A stretch of 12,248 bases of DNA, from positions 1-12,248 of the forward strand of contig JAEEQU010000027.1 of NCBI GenBank assembly GCA_016285415.1, given 5' to 3'. The position numbers were made by a program, and so were the translations under genes. Shown piece by piece: positions 1-5,966 of the stretch. Source of the DNA: Alphaproteobacteria bacterium. GTDB taxonomy: Bacteria; Pseudomonadota; Alphaproteobacteria; Rs-D84. A model generated the notes under the pieces. It did not search any database. It had not been told where the DNA came from and worked only from the letters and a program-made list of their open reading frames with translations. How positions within the stretch are numbered: the first letter of the stretch is position 1; every line of letters begins with the position of its first letter.

Positions 1-725
1 GTGATAGATGTTTTGCCGAAGATGCCGCTATGTGTGGGGGAATTGGGTATTGGTATGGCATACCATCTGTTATAATTGGTCAAGAAAAAGGACGCACTAT
101 TGAAACCCGTCAGAAACACAGATTTGGTATGCCAAATCCAGAGGGCTATCGTAAAGCACAACGTTTAATGCGTTTGGCGGAGAAGTTTAATTTGCCGTTG
201 ATTTCATTGTTTGATACTGCGGGTGCTTTTGCAGGTGGCGCCGCCGAAGAACGTGGTCAATCCCAAGCAGTTGCATCATCTATTGCTACGGGATTAAAGA
301 TAAAAACACCTTATGTCGCGGTTAACGTTGGTGAAGGTGGTTCTGGTGGTGCAATTGCGATTGGAACAGGGGACAGGGTGATGATGTTGGAAAATGCAAT
401 TTATTCTGTGATTGCACCAGAATCTTGTGCCAGCATTTTATGGAAAGATAATAAATTCAAGGCTCAAGCAGCAACAGCGTTAAAATTAACCGCTCGCGAT
501 ATGGCATCGTTAAATGTTATCGATAAAATAATTTCTGAACCAGCGGGTGGGGCACACAAAGATTGGCAAACAACTATGGAATTATTGGCGAAAGCAGTTG
601 CTGACGCAATCAAAGAATTACAAGAAATTCCAGTGGAACAATTGGTTCCAGAACGTGCCAAGAAGTTTTTGGCCATGACGCGTGACGTGGAAATATATCA
701 GCCAGAAATAAATGACAAAATCTAA
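1..725 (+). CDS. accA: Acetyl-CoA carboxylase carboxyltransferase subunit alpha (5' end outside window)
   Basis: AccA is the alpha subunit of the carboxyltransferase half of acetyl-CoA carboxylase. With AccD it moves the carboxyl group from carboxybiotin to acetyl-CoA, giving malonyl-CoA for fatty acid synthesis in the cytoplasm. The reading frame is open from base 3 (DRCFAEDAA...) with no stop upstream, so the first in-frame ATG at 30 is internal and the gene starts before the window. About 240 C-terminal residues are visible, against roughly 320 for the full family. Family hallmarks in order are the GMPNPEGYRKA block, DTAGAFAGGAAEERGQ, the glycine-rich GEGGSGGAIAIG oxyanion-hole segment, and PESCASILWKD. 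The tail KLTARDMASLNVIDKII followed by EPAGGAH is typical of alphaproteobacterial AccA. The gene ends six bases before a rho-independent terminator. Identification is secure; only the start is unseen. Confidence 0.97.
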   Translation, partial: DRCFAEDAAMCGGIGYWYGIPSVIIGQEKGRTIETRQKHRFGMPNPEGYRKAQRLMRLAEKFNLPLISLFDTAGAFAGGAAEERGQSQAVASSIATGLKIKTPYVAVNVGEGGSGGAIAIGTGDRVMMLENAIYSVIAPESCASILWKDNKFKAQAATALKLTARDMASLNVIDKIISEPAGGAHKDWQTTMELLAKAVADAIKELQEIPVEQLVPERAKKFLAMTRDVEIYQPEINDKI

Positions 726-730
726 AAATA

Positions 731-757
731 AAACCGCCAATATGGCGGTTTAATTTT
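731..757. terminator. Bidirectional intrinsic terminator between accA and tRNA-Ser
   Basis: An 8-bp perfect stem, AAACCGCC (731-738) with GGCGGTTT (744-751), closes a 5-nt loop. On the plus strand it is followed by AATTTT. On the minus strand it is followed by TATTTTTAG, so it can end both accA and the convergent tRNA-Ser transcript. Confidence 0.9.
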
Positions 758-758
758 G

Positions 759-847
759 TGGCGGAGCGTACAGGACTCGAACCTGTGGACCGCTAAAACA
801 CGGTCACGGATTAGCAATCCGCTGCATTACCACTCTGCCAACGCTCC
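759..847 (-). tRNA. tRNA-Ser (anticodon GCT)
   Basis: The reverse complement folds as a class II tRNA of 89 nt including an encoded CCA (759-761). The acceptor pairs GGAGCGT with ACGCTCC, with G as discriminator base. The D arm contains TGGCAGAGTGGTAATGCA. The anticodon stem GCGGA/TCCGT encloses loop TTGCTAA, giving anticodon GCT for AGC/AGU serine codons. A long variable arm, GACCG...CGGTC, is diagnostic of tRNA-Ser. The T loop is GGTTCGAGTCC. The gene is convergent with accA and has its own promoter upstream. Confidence 0.97.
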
Positions 848-860
848 GCAGGGTGCAACG

Positions 861-890
861 ATTATAACAGCATCCCAAAATAAAAATCAA
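861..890 (-). promoter_or_regulatory. Promoter of tRNA-Ser
   Basis: On the minus strand, TTGATT (885-890) and a perfect TATAAT (861-866) are separated by 18 bp. The -10 box lies about 13 bp upstream of the mature tRNA 5' end, as expected for a short tRNA leader. Confidence 0.75.
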
Positions 891-941
891 GTTAAAAAAT
901 AGGGAATTCGCCATAAAAAATTTGAAAATAGTTCTGTATTC

Positions 942-969
942 TTGACATTTTATAATTTTGTGCTATATA
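942..969 (+). promoter_or_regulatory. Promoter of the 158-residue gene, extended -10
   Basis: TTGACA (942-947), 16 bp, then TATATA (964-969) preceded by TGC, an extended -10 element. The stretch from ATTTTGTG through the -10 is nearly identical to the promoter at 2333-2360. The predicted 5' leader is only about 24 nt. Confidence 0.8.
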
Positions 970-999
970 TTAAGTGTGCAAAGCAATAGGAGGCACAAT

Positions 1000-1476
1000 A
1001 TGACTGAAAAAACATACGAACAGAAATATCAAGAACAAGATCGTTTGGTACAGGAAAATATGGCGCTTGTTCAACCGTTCTTGAAAAATTTTTCGGAAAC
1101 TTACGACCTTGGAACTGGGTTTTACGAAGATGTCACAATTTGTTCGGGGCCGCACAGTAATTTCTTTTGGAATACCGAAATGGGTAACAAATACCGTTCT
1201 CTTTATGAAGCCGGCAAAATAGGTATCTATTGTTTAAGATGGGGCGATGGCGCATTTATCATAGATTATAAATTTGATGGTAACCGTATTTATAGATATA
1301 AAGATCAACTTTTCCAGGCACCACATTCGACACCAGTAAATGCATATTTCTTGCACGATGCTAAACAATATCCAGTATCAATGGGTGTTGCCTTGGCGGC
1401 CAAAGATTTGTACCGTGCCCAGACGTATCGTAGTGCACTGTATGACTGTATGCAGATTCAGCAACAATATAAGTAA
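1000..1476 (+). CDS. Unrecognised 158-residue soluble protein
   Basis: I do not recognise this protein. The start at ATG 1000 is fixed by AGGAGG (988-993) six bases upstream. The longer in-frame reading from 958 would begin inside the promoter. The product has no signal peptide or membrane segment. The N-terminal 25 residues (MTEKTYEQKYQEQDRLVQEN...) are charged and probably helical. The middle is rich in aromatic residues and glycine (YDLGTGFYEDV, NFFWNTEMGNKYRSLYEAGKIGIYCLRWGDG), suggesting a small beta-rich globular domain. A helical tail ends in QIQQQYK. The gene is monocistronic: own promoter upstream, terminator hairpin seven bases after the stop. Codon use resembles its neighbours. It shares its promoter architecture with the lysozyme-like lipoprotein gene at 2391, which may mean co-expression. 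Confidence 0.8.
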   Translation: MTEKTYEQKYQEQDRLVQENMALVQPFLKNFSETYDLGTGFYEDVTICSGPHSNFFWNTEMGNKYRSLYEAGKIGIYCLRWGDGAFIIDYKFDGNRIYRYKDQLFQAPHSTPVNAYFLHDAKQYPVSMGVALAAKDLYRAQTYRSALYDCMQIQQQYK

Positions 1477-1482
1477 ATAAAG

Positions 1483-1506
1483 TGGGGCAAATGCCCCATT
1501 TTTTAT
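1483..1506. terminator. Bidirectional terminator between convergent genes
   Basis: TGGGGC (1483-1488) pairs with GCCCCA (1493-1498) around loop AAAT, followed by a T-run (1499-1504) on the plus strand. On the minus strand the hairpin is followed by CTTTATTTAC, a weaker tract. It lies between the stop codons of the genes at 1000-1476 and 1503-2228 and overlaps the end of the latter by a few bases. Confidence 0.8.
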
Positions 1507-2228
1507 TGCGTGCGACCTATTTGCAGATTTTTCTGCATAATAATTCCATTTACAATTTTATTTATGCGATTTGGTTCAATAAATACATTTGGTTCGTATC
1601 CCAATACATCGGTCAATTTATGGCGAACTGCGCGGGCGTGTTCAATATCATCCGTAGACATATAGTATTTTATATCGTCGGGGTGAAAACGCGATGTCAT
1701 GCCGATTATTAAATCTAATAAATCGTGCACAGATGTTTCGTCTATTTTAATATCCGCAATTTCTGGGTTTAATTTTTTCAGATTTCGCGCCAGTTTTGCA
1801 AAATCTGATAGTGCATGTTTCTGCGCGTTTTCAAAAAACATTACAACATGTTCTTTGTCAGAATCTGTCATTTCGCCCGTAACTTGCATTTGTTTATCAT
1901 ACCATGCCTGTTTTTCGGCATCGGTCATATTTGTCCCATTGGTTATCATATCAACATATTTTTTTGTGTCATAAATGCGCATAGGATTGAAAAATATAAT
2001 GTAATTCAGCCACATTGCCATATTTTCACATTCTTTTTCGGGCAGATTATCTGGAAATTTATACTTGTGCGATATTGGCACAGGGGGTATAAAACCATCT
2101 GTACGCAATTTACGTTCAAAATCCTCTGCAGACGACCAATGACCCGCCTGAAAAACGGCCTCTTGGGTTCTGATACGACTAATAATTCCCTGAACTTTGG
2201 CGGCTTTGGTAAAAACTTCCTTTGGCAT
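1503..2228 (-). CDS. Unrecognised 241-residue protein, largely helical
   Basis: Not recognised. The ATG at 2228 has AAAGGA eight bases upstream and an extended -10 promoter just beyond, so the start is well supported. The protein is soluble, with no signal peptide or hydrophobic span long enough for a membrane. It reads as mostly alpha-helical with many charged residues: MTDAEKQAWYDKQMQ around residue 100 and a later ARNLKKLNPEIADIKIDETSVHDLLDLIIGM segment. Residues 25-60 hold an aromatic, proline-rich stretch (HWSSAEDFERKLRTDGFIPPVPISHKYKFP) that could bind a partner or end a small domain. The gene is convergent with the upstream plus-strand gene and shares its terminator. Nothing in the sequence points to a specific reaction. 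Confidence 0.8.
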   Translation of the reverse strand: MPKEVFTKAAKVQGIISRIRTQEAVFQAGHWSSAEDFERKLRTDGFIPPVPISHKYKFPDNLPEKECENMAMWLNYIIFFNPMRIYDTKKYVDMITNGTNMTDAEKQAWYDKQMQVTGEMTDSDKEHVVMFFENAQKHALSDFAKLARNLKKLNPEIADIKIDETSVHDLLDLIIGMTSRFHPDDIKYYMSTDDIEHARAVRHKLTDVLGYEPNVFIEPNRINKIVNGIIMQKNLQIGRTQ

Positions 2229-2247
2229 ACGATAAATCCTTTTATCT

Positions 2248-2256
2248 ATTATATCA
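2248..2256 (-). promoter_or_regulatory. Extended -10 promoter of the 241-residue gene
   Basis: On the minus strand TGATATAAT (2248-2256) is a perfect TATAAT preceded by TG-N. No good -35 box is present at the right distance, which fits an extended -10 promoter. The start codon is about 20 bp downstream. Confidence 0.55.
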
Positions 2257-2332
2257 CAAAAAGCCCAATCGGCCTAAAATTTATTTGAAAATGCGGGGCA
2301 GGGGATTTTTATTAAAATTTTGTAAAAAACAA

Positions 2333-2360
2333 TTGACAATAATATATTTTGTGCTATATA
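2333..2360 (+). promoter_or_regulatory. Promoter of the lysozyme-like lipoprotein gene
   Basis: TTGACA (2333-2338), 16 bp, TATATA (2355-2360) preceded by TGC. Spacing, extended -10 and flanking bases (ATTTTGTGC before, TTNAGT after) match the promoter at 942-969. Confidence 0.8.
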
Positions 2361-2390
2361 TTTAGTTGTAGAAAACAAAAGGGGCTAAGC

Positions 2391-3860
2391 ATGGACGCAA
2401 AACTTAGACGTGTTTTATTGGGAAGTTTACTGACAGGTGGACTTGTTACAGGCGTTGCGGGTTGTTCAGATCGTAACAATAATGATACAGAAGACGATGG
2501 ACAAGAACCGACGACCGTGGTCGCACCTGCTGAAGAACGTACATTTAAACAGTTTAAACAAAAAATGAAGGCATTGACCCCTTCTATTATGTTGGAAACT
2601 ATATTGGTTGAAGGTCTTAAATTGGATAATGCTGGGTTGTGTAAACCGTATGATGATGGTACGGGTGTATGGACCATTGGTTTTGGGCTTACAGAACTTG
2701 ATGGAAAACCTGTCACACAAAACACACGTCATATCACAATACAAGAAGCATGGAAAAAATCCGTAGAGTTTTATGAAACACGCGAAACATATTTCTTTAT
2801 GTGGTGCTATGATGTTGGTATTGATGGTTTTGCAATAGATGATACAGGAAAAGCATTTTGCCTTGCATCTGTTTTCTATAATTCTTGTACGAACTTGTTC
2901 CAAGATCCAAAGAATAAAAAACATGGAAGCCGTAATACTGAATTGCGCAACTTGTATGCTAAATACGGTGAAAATGTAACCGAAGATCAGGTTAGAGCCG
3001 TTTTTAAAAAATACCCAATTACCAACCCAAGAAGTTTTGGTGGGGTTTTGATAGACGGTGGAACAACAAAAGAATGGGCAGATGCACTTGGGGGTTTTAC
3101 CCCAGAAGGACGTGGCCTGATTTGGCGTCGTTGGCTTGAAGGGCAAATGGCGATGGGAAACATAACGTGGCAAGAATTGTTGGATTTGCCGGTTTCCGGT
3201 ATGTCAGATTTTTGGAAAAGCATAGGGGGAACAAAAGATGTTATGTTTACCAAAAATAATGGTAAATGGCATGTGGTGCCAGGCGCCTTGCCAAAATTCA
3301 AAGAATGGGTAAAGAATCCTGTTGATAAAAAAGGCAATCCAATCACAGGACGCAAAACATTGCGTGAAATTGTTACATCCATAGATTCAACAATTATATC
3401 GCAAATAGAACACGCAGAATTTGATTGGTCAGACACCAGAACCAATGTGGCCGATTTTGTTGAAGAATCGCGTCCAACATATACATGCGCGGAATGGAAC
3501 GATATGTCGTGGAATGCGTATCGTGCGAAAGATTATGAAACTGCATTGAATGCCGGACAAAACGCATTGGAATTGGCGGAAGACAATAAACAACGCAGTG
3601 CAGCACACTACAACATTGGTGTCACATATACTGCGATGGGTAAATATAACAAGGCGGTTAAGAGTTTAAAGCAGGCCGTAGATTTGGCGGCAACCGATAC
3701 CCAACGTATTGCATGTCAAAAGGCGTTATCTGACGCGGAACAACAACAAAGTCAAAAAAGAAAACAAAATGCTAAAAACTTTGGTTGGGGTGTGTTGGCG
3801 ATTGGTGCAATGGGGTACGCGGGTCGCAGATATTATATGCACAGACAAAAACACAGATAA
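2391..3860 (+). CDS. Lipoprotein with GH24 lysozyme domain, TPR segment and C-terminal membrane span
   Basis: A 489-residue envelope protein predicted to cut peptidoglycan glycan strands. The signal peptide has a perfect lipobox, VAGC, with lipidation at Cys25, followed by an Asn/Asp/Glu-rich linker. Residues ~62-260 match GH24 (T4/P21-type) lysozymes. The catalytic triad aligns as Glu74 (VEGLKL), Asp89 (YDDGTG) and Thr95 (WTIGFG), with a five-residue insertion between Glu and Asp. The GLIWRRWLEG motif (Arg246, Arg247, Glu250) matches the conserved GLxxRRxxE of the family. Residues ~369-450 form one or two TPR units (YETALNAGQNALELA; AAHYNIGVTYTAMGKYNKAVKSLKQAVDLA). A hydrophobic segment at ~464-478 ends in a basic tail. 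ATG 2391 follows AGGGG and the promoter; upstream in-frame codons fall inside the promoter. The TPR fusion and double anchoring suggest a cell-wall remodelling enzyme rather than a phage endolysin; that role is inference. Confidence 0.85.
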   Translation: MDAKLRRVLLGSLLTGGLVTGVAGCSDRNNNDTEDDGQEPTTVVAPAEERTFKQFKQKMKALTPSIMLETILVEGLKLDNAGLCKPYDDGTGVWTIGFGLTELDGKPVTQNTRHITIQEAWKKSVEFYETRETYFFMWCYDVGIDGFAIDDTGKAFCLASVFYNSCTNLFQDPKNKKHGSRNTELRNLYAKYGENVTEDQVRAVFKKYPITNPRSFGGVLIDGGTTKEWADALGGFTPEGRGLIWRRWLEGQMAMGNITWQELLDLPVSGMSDFWKSIGGTKDVMFTKNNGKWHVVPGALPKFKEWVKNPVDKKGNPITGRKTLREIVTSIDSTIISQIEHAEFDWSDTRTNVADFVEESRPTYTCAEWNDMSWNAYRAKDYETALNAGQNALELAEDNKQRSAAHYNIGVTYTAMGKYNKAVKSLKQAVDLAATDTQRIACQKALSDAEQQQSQKRKQNAKNFGWGVLAIGAMGYAGRRYYMHRQKHR

Positions 3861-3885
3861 TATCTTTTGCGATTTAAATCAATAA

Positions 3886-3917
3886 AACCGCCCCATGTTA
3901 ACAGACCTGGGGCGGTT
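3886..3917 (+). terminator. Stem-loop after the lipoprotein gene
   Basis: AACCGCCCCA (3886-3895) pairs with TGGGGCGGTT (3908-3917), 10 bp, closing a 12-nt loop. The bases after it are CTCTTGAC rather than a T-run, so termination may be partial. The next promoter starts four bases later. Confidence 0.6.
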
Positions 3918-3920
3918 CTC

Positions 3921-3949
3921 TTGACAAAATTATAAAGAATATCTATAAT
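3921..3949 (+). promoter_or_regulatory. Perfect-consensus sigma70 promoter of trpS
   Basis: TTGACA (3921-3926), 17-bp spacer, TATAAT (3944-3949): both hexamers and the spacing match consensus exactly. Transcription should begin near 3956, leaving a leader of about 150 nt before trpS. A promoter this strong ahead of a synthetase gene makes control within the leader plausible. Confidence 0.9.
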
Positions 3950-3972
3950 ACAATTGTTTTAGGTATTAAACA

Positions 3973-4041
3973 ATGATTGAACAACGTTATGCTTTTAAGA
4001 GTTTTGTAAAAGCGCCATTTTATGGACGATGGCGCCGGTAA
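3973..4041 (+). CDS. Possible 22-codon leader peptide upstream of trpS
   Basis: Within the trpS leader an ATG at 3973 opens 22 codons (MIEQRYAFKSFVKAPFYGRW, then Arg-Arg) ending at TAA 4041. An AGG lies nine bases upstream (3961-3963), a weak ribosome binding site. Codon 20 is the only Trp codon (TGG, 4030-4032). It lies in the 3' arm of a 7-bp hairpin, and the stop codon lies in the 5' arm of the next. This resembles a leader peptide that senses charged tRNA-Trp, but classical trp leaders carry tandem Trp codons and this has one. It may instead be a small protein, or a chance ORF. Confidence 0.4.
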   Translation: MIEQRYAFKSFVKAPFYGRWRR

Positions 4042-4079
4042 TTCTTTTGTACAAGATAAATCAAAATAACAAATTACCG
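4012..4079 (+). promoter_or_regulatory. Two adjacent stem-loops in the trpS leader
   Basis: Stem 1: GCGCCAT (4012-4018) with ATGGCGC (4029-4035), 7 bp, 10-nt loop. Stem 2: CGGTAATT (4036-4043) with AATTACCG (4072-4079), 8 bp, 28-nt loop, starting on the base after stem 1 ends so the two could stack. They lie between a strong promoter and trpS and overlap the end of the 22-codon ORF. Neither is followed by a T-run, so any control would more likely be translational or through mRNA stability. Confidence 0.5.
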
Positions 4080-4107
4080 TAATAATAAAAAGCATAAGGA
4101 TTTTAAA

Positions 4108-5202
4108 ATGGAAAATAAAAAAGAAGTACTAGTAACCGGCGATCGTCCGACGGGACGTTTGCATATTGGACATTACGTGGGCAGTTTGCGCAGCCGTATT
4201 AAATTGCAAGATGACCCGCGCTATGACCAATATATTTTTATTGCTGATTGTCAGGCACTGACCGATAATGCGCGCAACCCCAAAAAAATTCGTCAGAATT
4301 TGATAGAGGTTGCATTGGACTATCTGGCCGTGGGAATTGACCCAAACAAAAATACAATTTTTGTTCAATCCCAAATTCCTGAATTAACAGAACTGACGTT
4401 CTATTATATGAATTTGGTAACATTGGGGCGTTTGCAACGTAATCCAACAATAAAAACAGAAATCAAAGAAAAGAACTTTGACGGCGGTATTCCAACCGGA
4501 TTTATGACATATCCCATCAGTCAGGCGGCGGATATAACCGCGTTCAATGCGAAATATGTGCCGTGTGGCGAAGACCAAGAACCATTGTTGGAACAGGCAC
4601 GTGAAATTGTGCGTTCATTTAATTCAATCTATGGCGATGTTTTGGTTGAACCAAACGGAATTTTCGCAGCCGAAGGTGTATGCCGTCGTTTGCCGGGAAT
4701 TGACGGTGCCGAAAAAATGGGAAAATCATTGGATAATGCGATTTACTTGGCGGACGAAGCAGATGTTATAAAAAAGAAAATTATGAATATGTTCACCGAT
4801 CCAAAGCATTTGCGTATTGAAGACCCCGGCCATCTGGAAGGTAACGTTCCGTTCATATACCTTGCGGCATTTGCAAAGCCAGAACATTTCGCGGCATTTT
4901 TACCCCAGTATAAAAATCTGGATGAAATGACGGCGCATTATACGCGTGGTGGTTTGGGCGATGGTACGGTTAAAAAATTCCTTAACGAAGTGTTGCAAAG
5001 CGAATTGGGACCAATACGCGAACGTCGCAAGCAATATGAACAAAACATAGATTATGTTTATGATATGTTAGAGCAAGGCAGTATCAAGGCCCGTGCTGTT
5101 GCGGCGGAAACATTGAAACGTGTTCGTCGTGCGATGGGGTTGGAATATTTTGAAGACACGTCGTTGCGTAACGAATACAAATCAAAGTATGCAAAAAAAT
5201 AA
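4108..5202 (+). CDS. trpS: Tryptophanyl-tRNA synthetase, Firmicutes-like form
   Basis: TrpS attaches tryptophan to tRNA-Trp using ATP in the cytoplasm. It is a class I synthetase of 364 residues. The HIGH signature is His19-Ile-Gly-His22, within GDRPTGRLHIGHYVGSL. The KMSKS loop reads KMGKS (residues 203-207), with Ser205 replaced by Gly. Other family blocks are IFIADCQALTDN, TIFVQSQIPE, MTYPISQAADI with VPCGEDQEP, and the C-terminal GGLGDGTVKKFL...ELGPIRERR. These blocks match the longer TrpS typical of Firmicutes such as streptococci better than the E. coli/alphaproteobacterial type, suggesting horizontal transfer. TAAGGA (4095-4100) lies seven bases before the ATG. It has its own strong promoter and leader and ends at a good terminator, so it is monocistronic. 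Function is secure; origin is inferred from remembered family sequences. Confidence 0.96.
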   Translation: MENKKEVLVTGDRPTGRLHIGHYVGSLRSRIKLQDDPRYDQYIFIADCQALTDNARNPKKIRQNLIEVALDYLAVGIDPNKNTIFVQSQIPELTELTFYYMNLVTLGRLQRNPTIKTEIKEKNFDGGIPTGFMTYPISQAADITAFNAKYVPCGEDQEPLLEQAREIVRSFNSIYGDVLVEPNGIFAAEGVCRRLPGIDGAEKMGKSLDNAIYLADEADVIKKKIMNMFTDPKHLRIEDPGHLEGNVPFIYLAAFAKPEHFAAFLPQYKNLDEMTAHYTRGGLGDGTVKKFLNEVLQSELGPIRERRKQYEQNIDYVYDMLEQGSIKARAVAAETLKRVRRAMGLEYFEDTSLRNEYKSKYAKK

Positions 5203-5204
5203 TT

Positions 5205-5228
5205 AACCGCCCAAATGGGCGGTTTTTT
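5205..5228. terminator. Intrinsic terminator of trpS, shared with the minus-strand gene
   Basis: AACCGCCC (5205-5212) pairs with GGGCGGTT (5217-5224) around loop AAAT, followed by TTTT (5225-5228). On the minus strand the stem overlaps the stop codon of the 77-residue gene and is followed by AATTATTTTTTT, so it should work both ways. Confidence 0.9.
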
Positions 5229-5460
5229 ATAAGCAATTTTTTTCTTTTATTTCGTTGGGAACATGTGTTAATGCAATATCAACCTTTGGACCAATTGTTG
5301 CCAAATATTGTTGCGCCACATGCAGATTTTTAATTGCCAAATCTGAGTTGCCATTTGCAATTTCGTTTTTGGCAATAACAATCACATCGGAAATTTCTTG
5401 TATAGTTTCCTTGATGCTTTCTTGTTTCGTTGTAAAAGTTTTAGAATTTACATATTCCAT
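5227..5460 (-). CDS. Unrecognised 77-residue helical protein
   Basis: A small protein that I do not recognise. It is mostly alpha-helical: a charged first half (TTKQESIKETIQEISDVIVIAKNEIANGN) and a second helix (DLAIKNLHVAQQYLATIGPKV) suggest a helical hairpin. No signal peptide. Its start ATG lies three bases after the stop of the lipoprotein gene upstream (5464-5805). GGGA lies about seven bases before it, inside the end of that gene. The pair therefore looks translationally coupled in one operon. A cytoplasmic helper or a structural protein are both possible; nothing settles it. Confidence 0.7.
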   Translation of the reverse strand: MEYVNSKTFTTKQESIKETIQEISDVIVIAKNEIANGNSDLAIKNLHVAQQYLATIGPKVDIALTHVPNEIKEKNCL

Positions 5461-5463
5461 TTA

Positions 5464-5805
5464 TTATTCCCAATCAAAATCTGAAAAATCTATTTCGTTG
5501 ATGGATTCATTTATCATATCACCCAGCGGATTAACTTTAATAAATATTTCGCCGTCTGATTTTTGAATCAATTCATAGTTAATGTATTTAACATTAATAT
5601 TTGCTTCTGCGCGACAATATATGTGATTGGGTTCTGATTTAATCAATGTTGGATTACGCAATTCCAATGCGCCACCATATTGGTCATATTCTTCGTTGAT
5701 GAAATCAGCGGCGGCTTCGGCACTAATCTCATCACATGCAAAGTTTATATCGTCACATCCCGCCAGCACCAATATACCCAACATCGCAAAAAGTAATTTT
5801 TTCAT
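5464..5805 (-). CDS. Small lipoprotein, 113 residues
   Basis: A short envelope lipoprotein of unknown function. The signal peptide is MKKLLFAMLGILVLAGC, with lipobox LAGC and lipidation at Cys17. Asp residues at mature positions 2 and 3 (CDD) would favour inner-membrane retention in organisms using the Lol +2 rule; whether that applies here is unknown. The mature part is acidic and Asn-rich (DEISAEAAADFINEEYDQYGGALELR), with two further cysteines (FACDE and YCRAE) that could form a disulfide. It ends in an acidic tail. The ATG at 5805 is preceded by AAGGAGA seven bases upstream. A longer in-frame reading would add 19 residues and spoil the signal peptide. It is first of a two-gene operon with the 77-residue gene. 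Confidence 0.82.
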   Translation of the reverse strand: MKKLLFAMLGILVLAGCDDINFACDEISAEAAADFINEEYDQYGGALELRNPTLIKSEPNHIYCRAEANINVKYINYELIQKSDGEIFIKVNPLGDMINESINEIDFSDFDWE

Positions 5806-5833
5806 AATATTCTCCTTGGTTTTCAACAAACGT

Positions 5834-5862
5834 ATGATATAGCAAATGCAGAGATAAAACAA
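5834..5862 (-). promoter_or_regulatory. Probable promoter of the small lipoprotein operon
   Basis: On the minus strand TTGTTT (5857-5862) is followed after 17 bp by TATCAT (5834-5839). An overlapping TGC-TATATC offers an extended -10 at shorter spacing. It is weaker than the other promoters here. Confidence 0.45.
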
Positions 5863-5966
5863 GTTTTTTGTTATTAAAAAGGGCTTGCTTGACCTGTCGC
5901 ATTTTTCCTATGATTAATACAAGTGGTATTTTGCCATAACTGTGGCGATGCCATAAATGTGCCGAA

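Noticed and set aside
1815..2288. 157-codon plus-strand open frame overlapping the 241-residue minus gene
   Set aside because: It is Phe/Ile/His-rich as antisense shadows usually are, lacks a ribosome binding site, and runs through the minus-strand gene's start and promoter.
2466..3173. 235-codon minus-strand open frame inside the lysozyme lipoprotein gene
   Set aside because: Its translation is rich in Cys, Phe and Ile in a way typical of antisense shadows, and the plus strand encodes a recognisable catalytic domain.
2391..3860. Prophage endolysin as evidence of a prophage
   Set aside because: The lipobox, TPR region and C-terminal membrane segment are not endolysin features, and no other phage genes are visible nearby.
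4012..4079. T-box element upstream of trpS
   Set aside because: No T-box sequence (AGGGTGGNACCGCG-like) or terminator/antiterminator with T-run is present, and T-boxes are essentially limited to Gram-positive-type lineages.
3921..4107. Independent small RNA or tmRNA gene between the lipoprotein gene and trpS
   Set aside because: No tmRNA acceptor-like ends, and no T-run terminator before trpS. The promoter is best explained as driving trpS.
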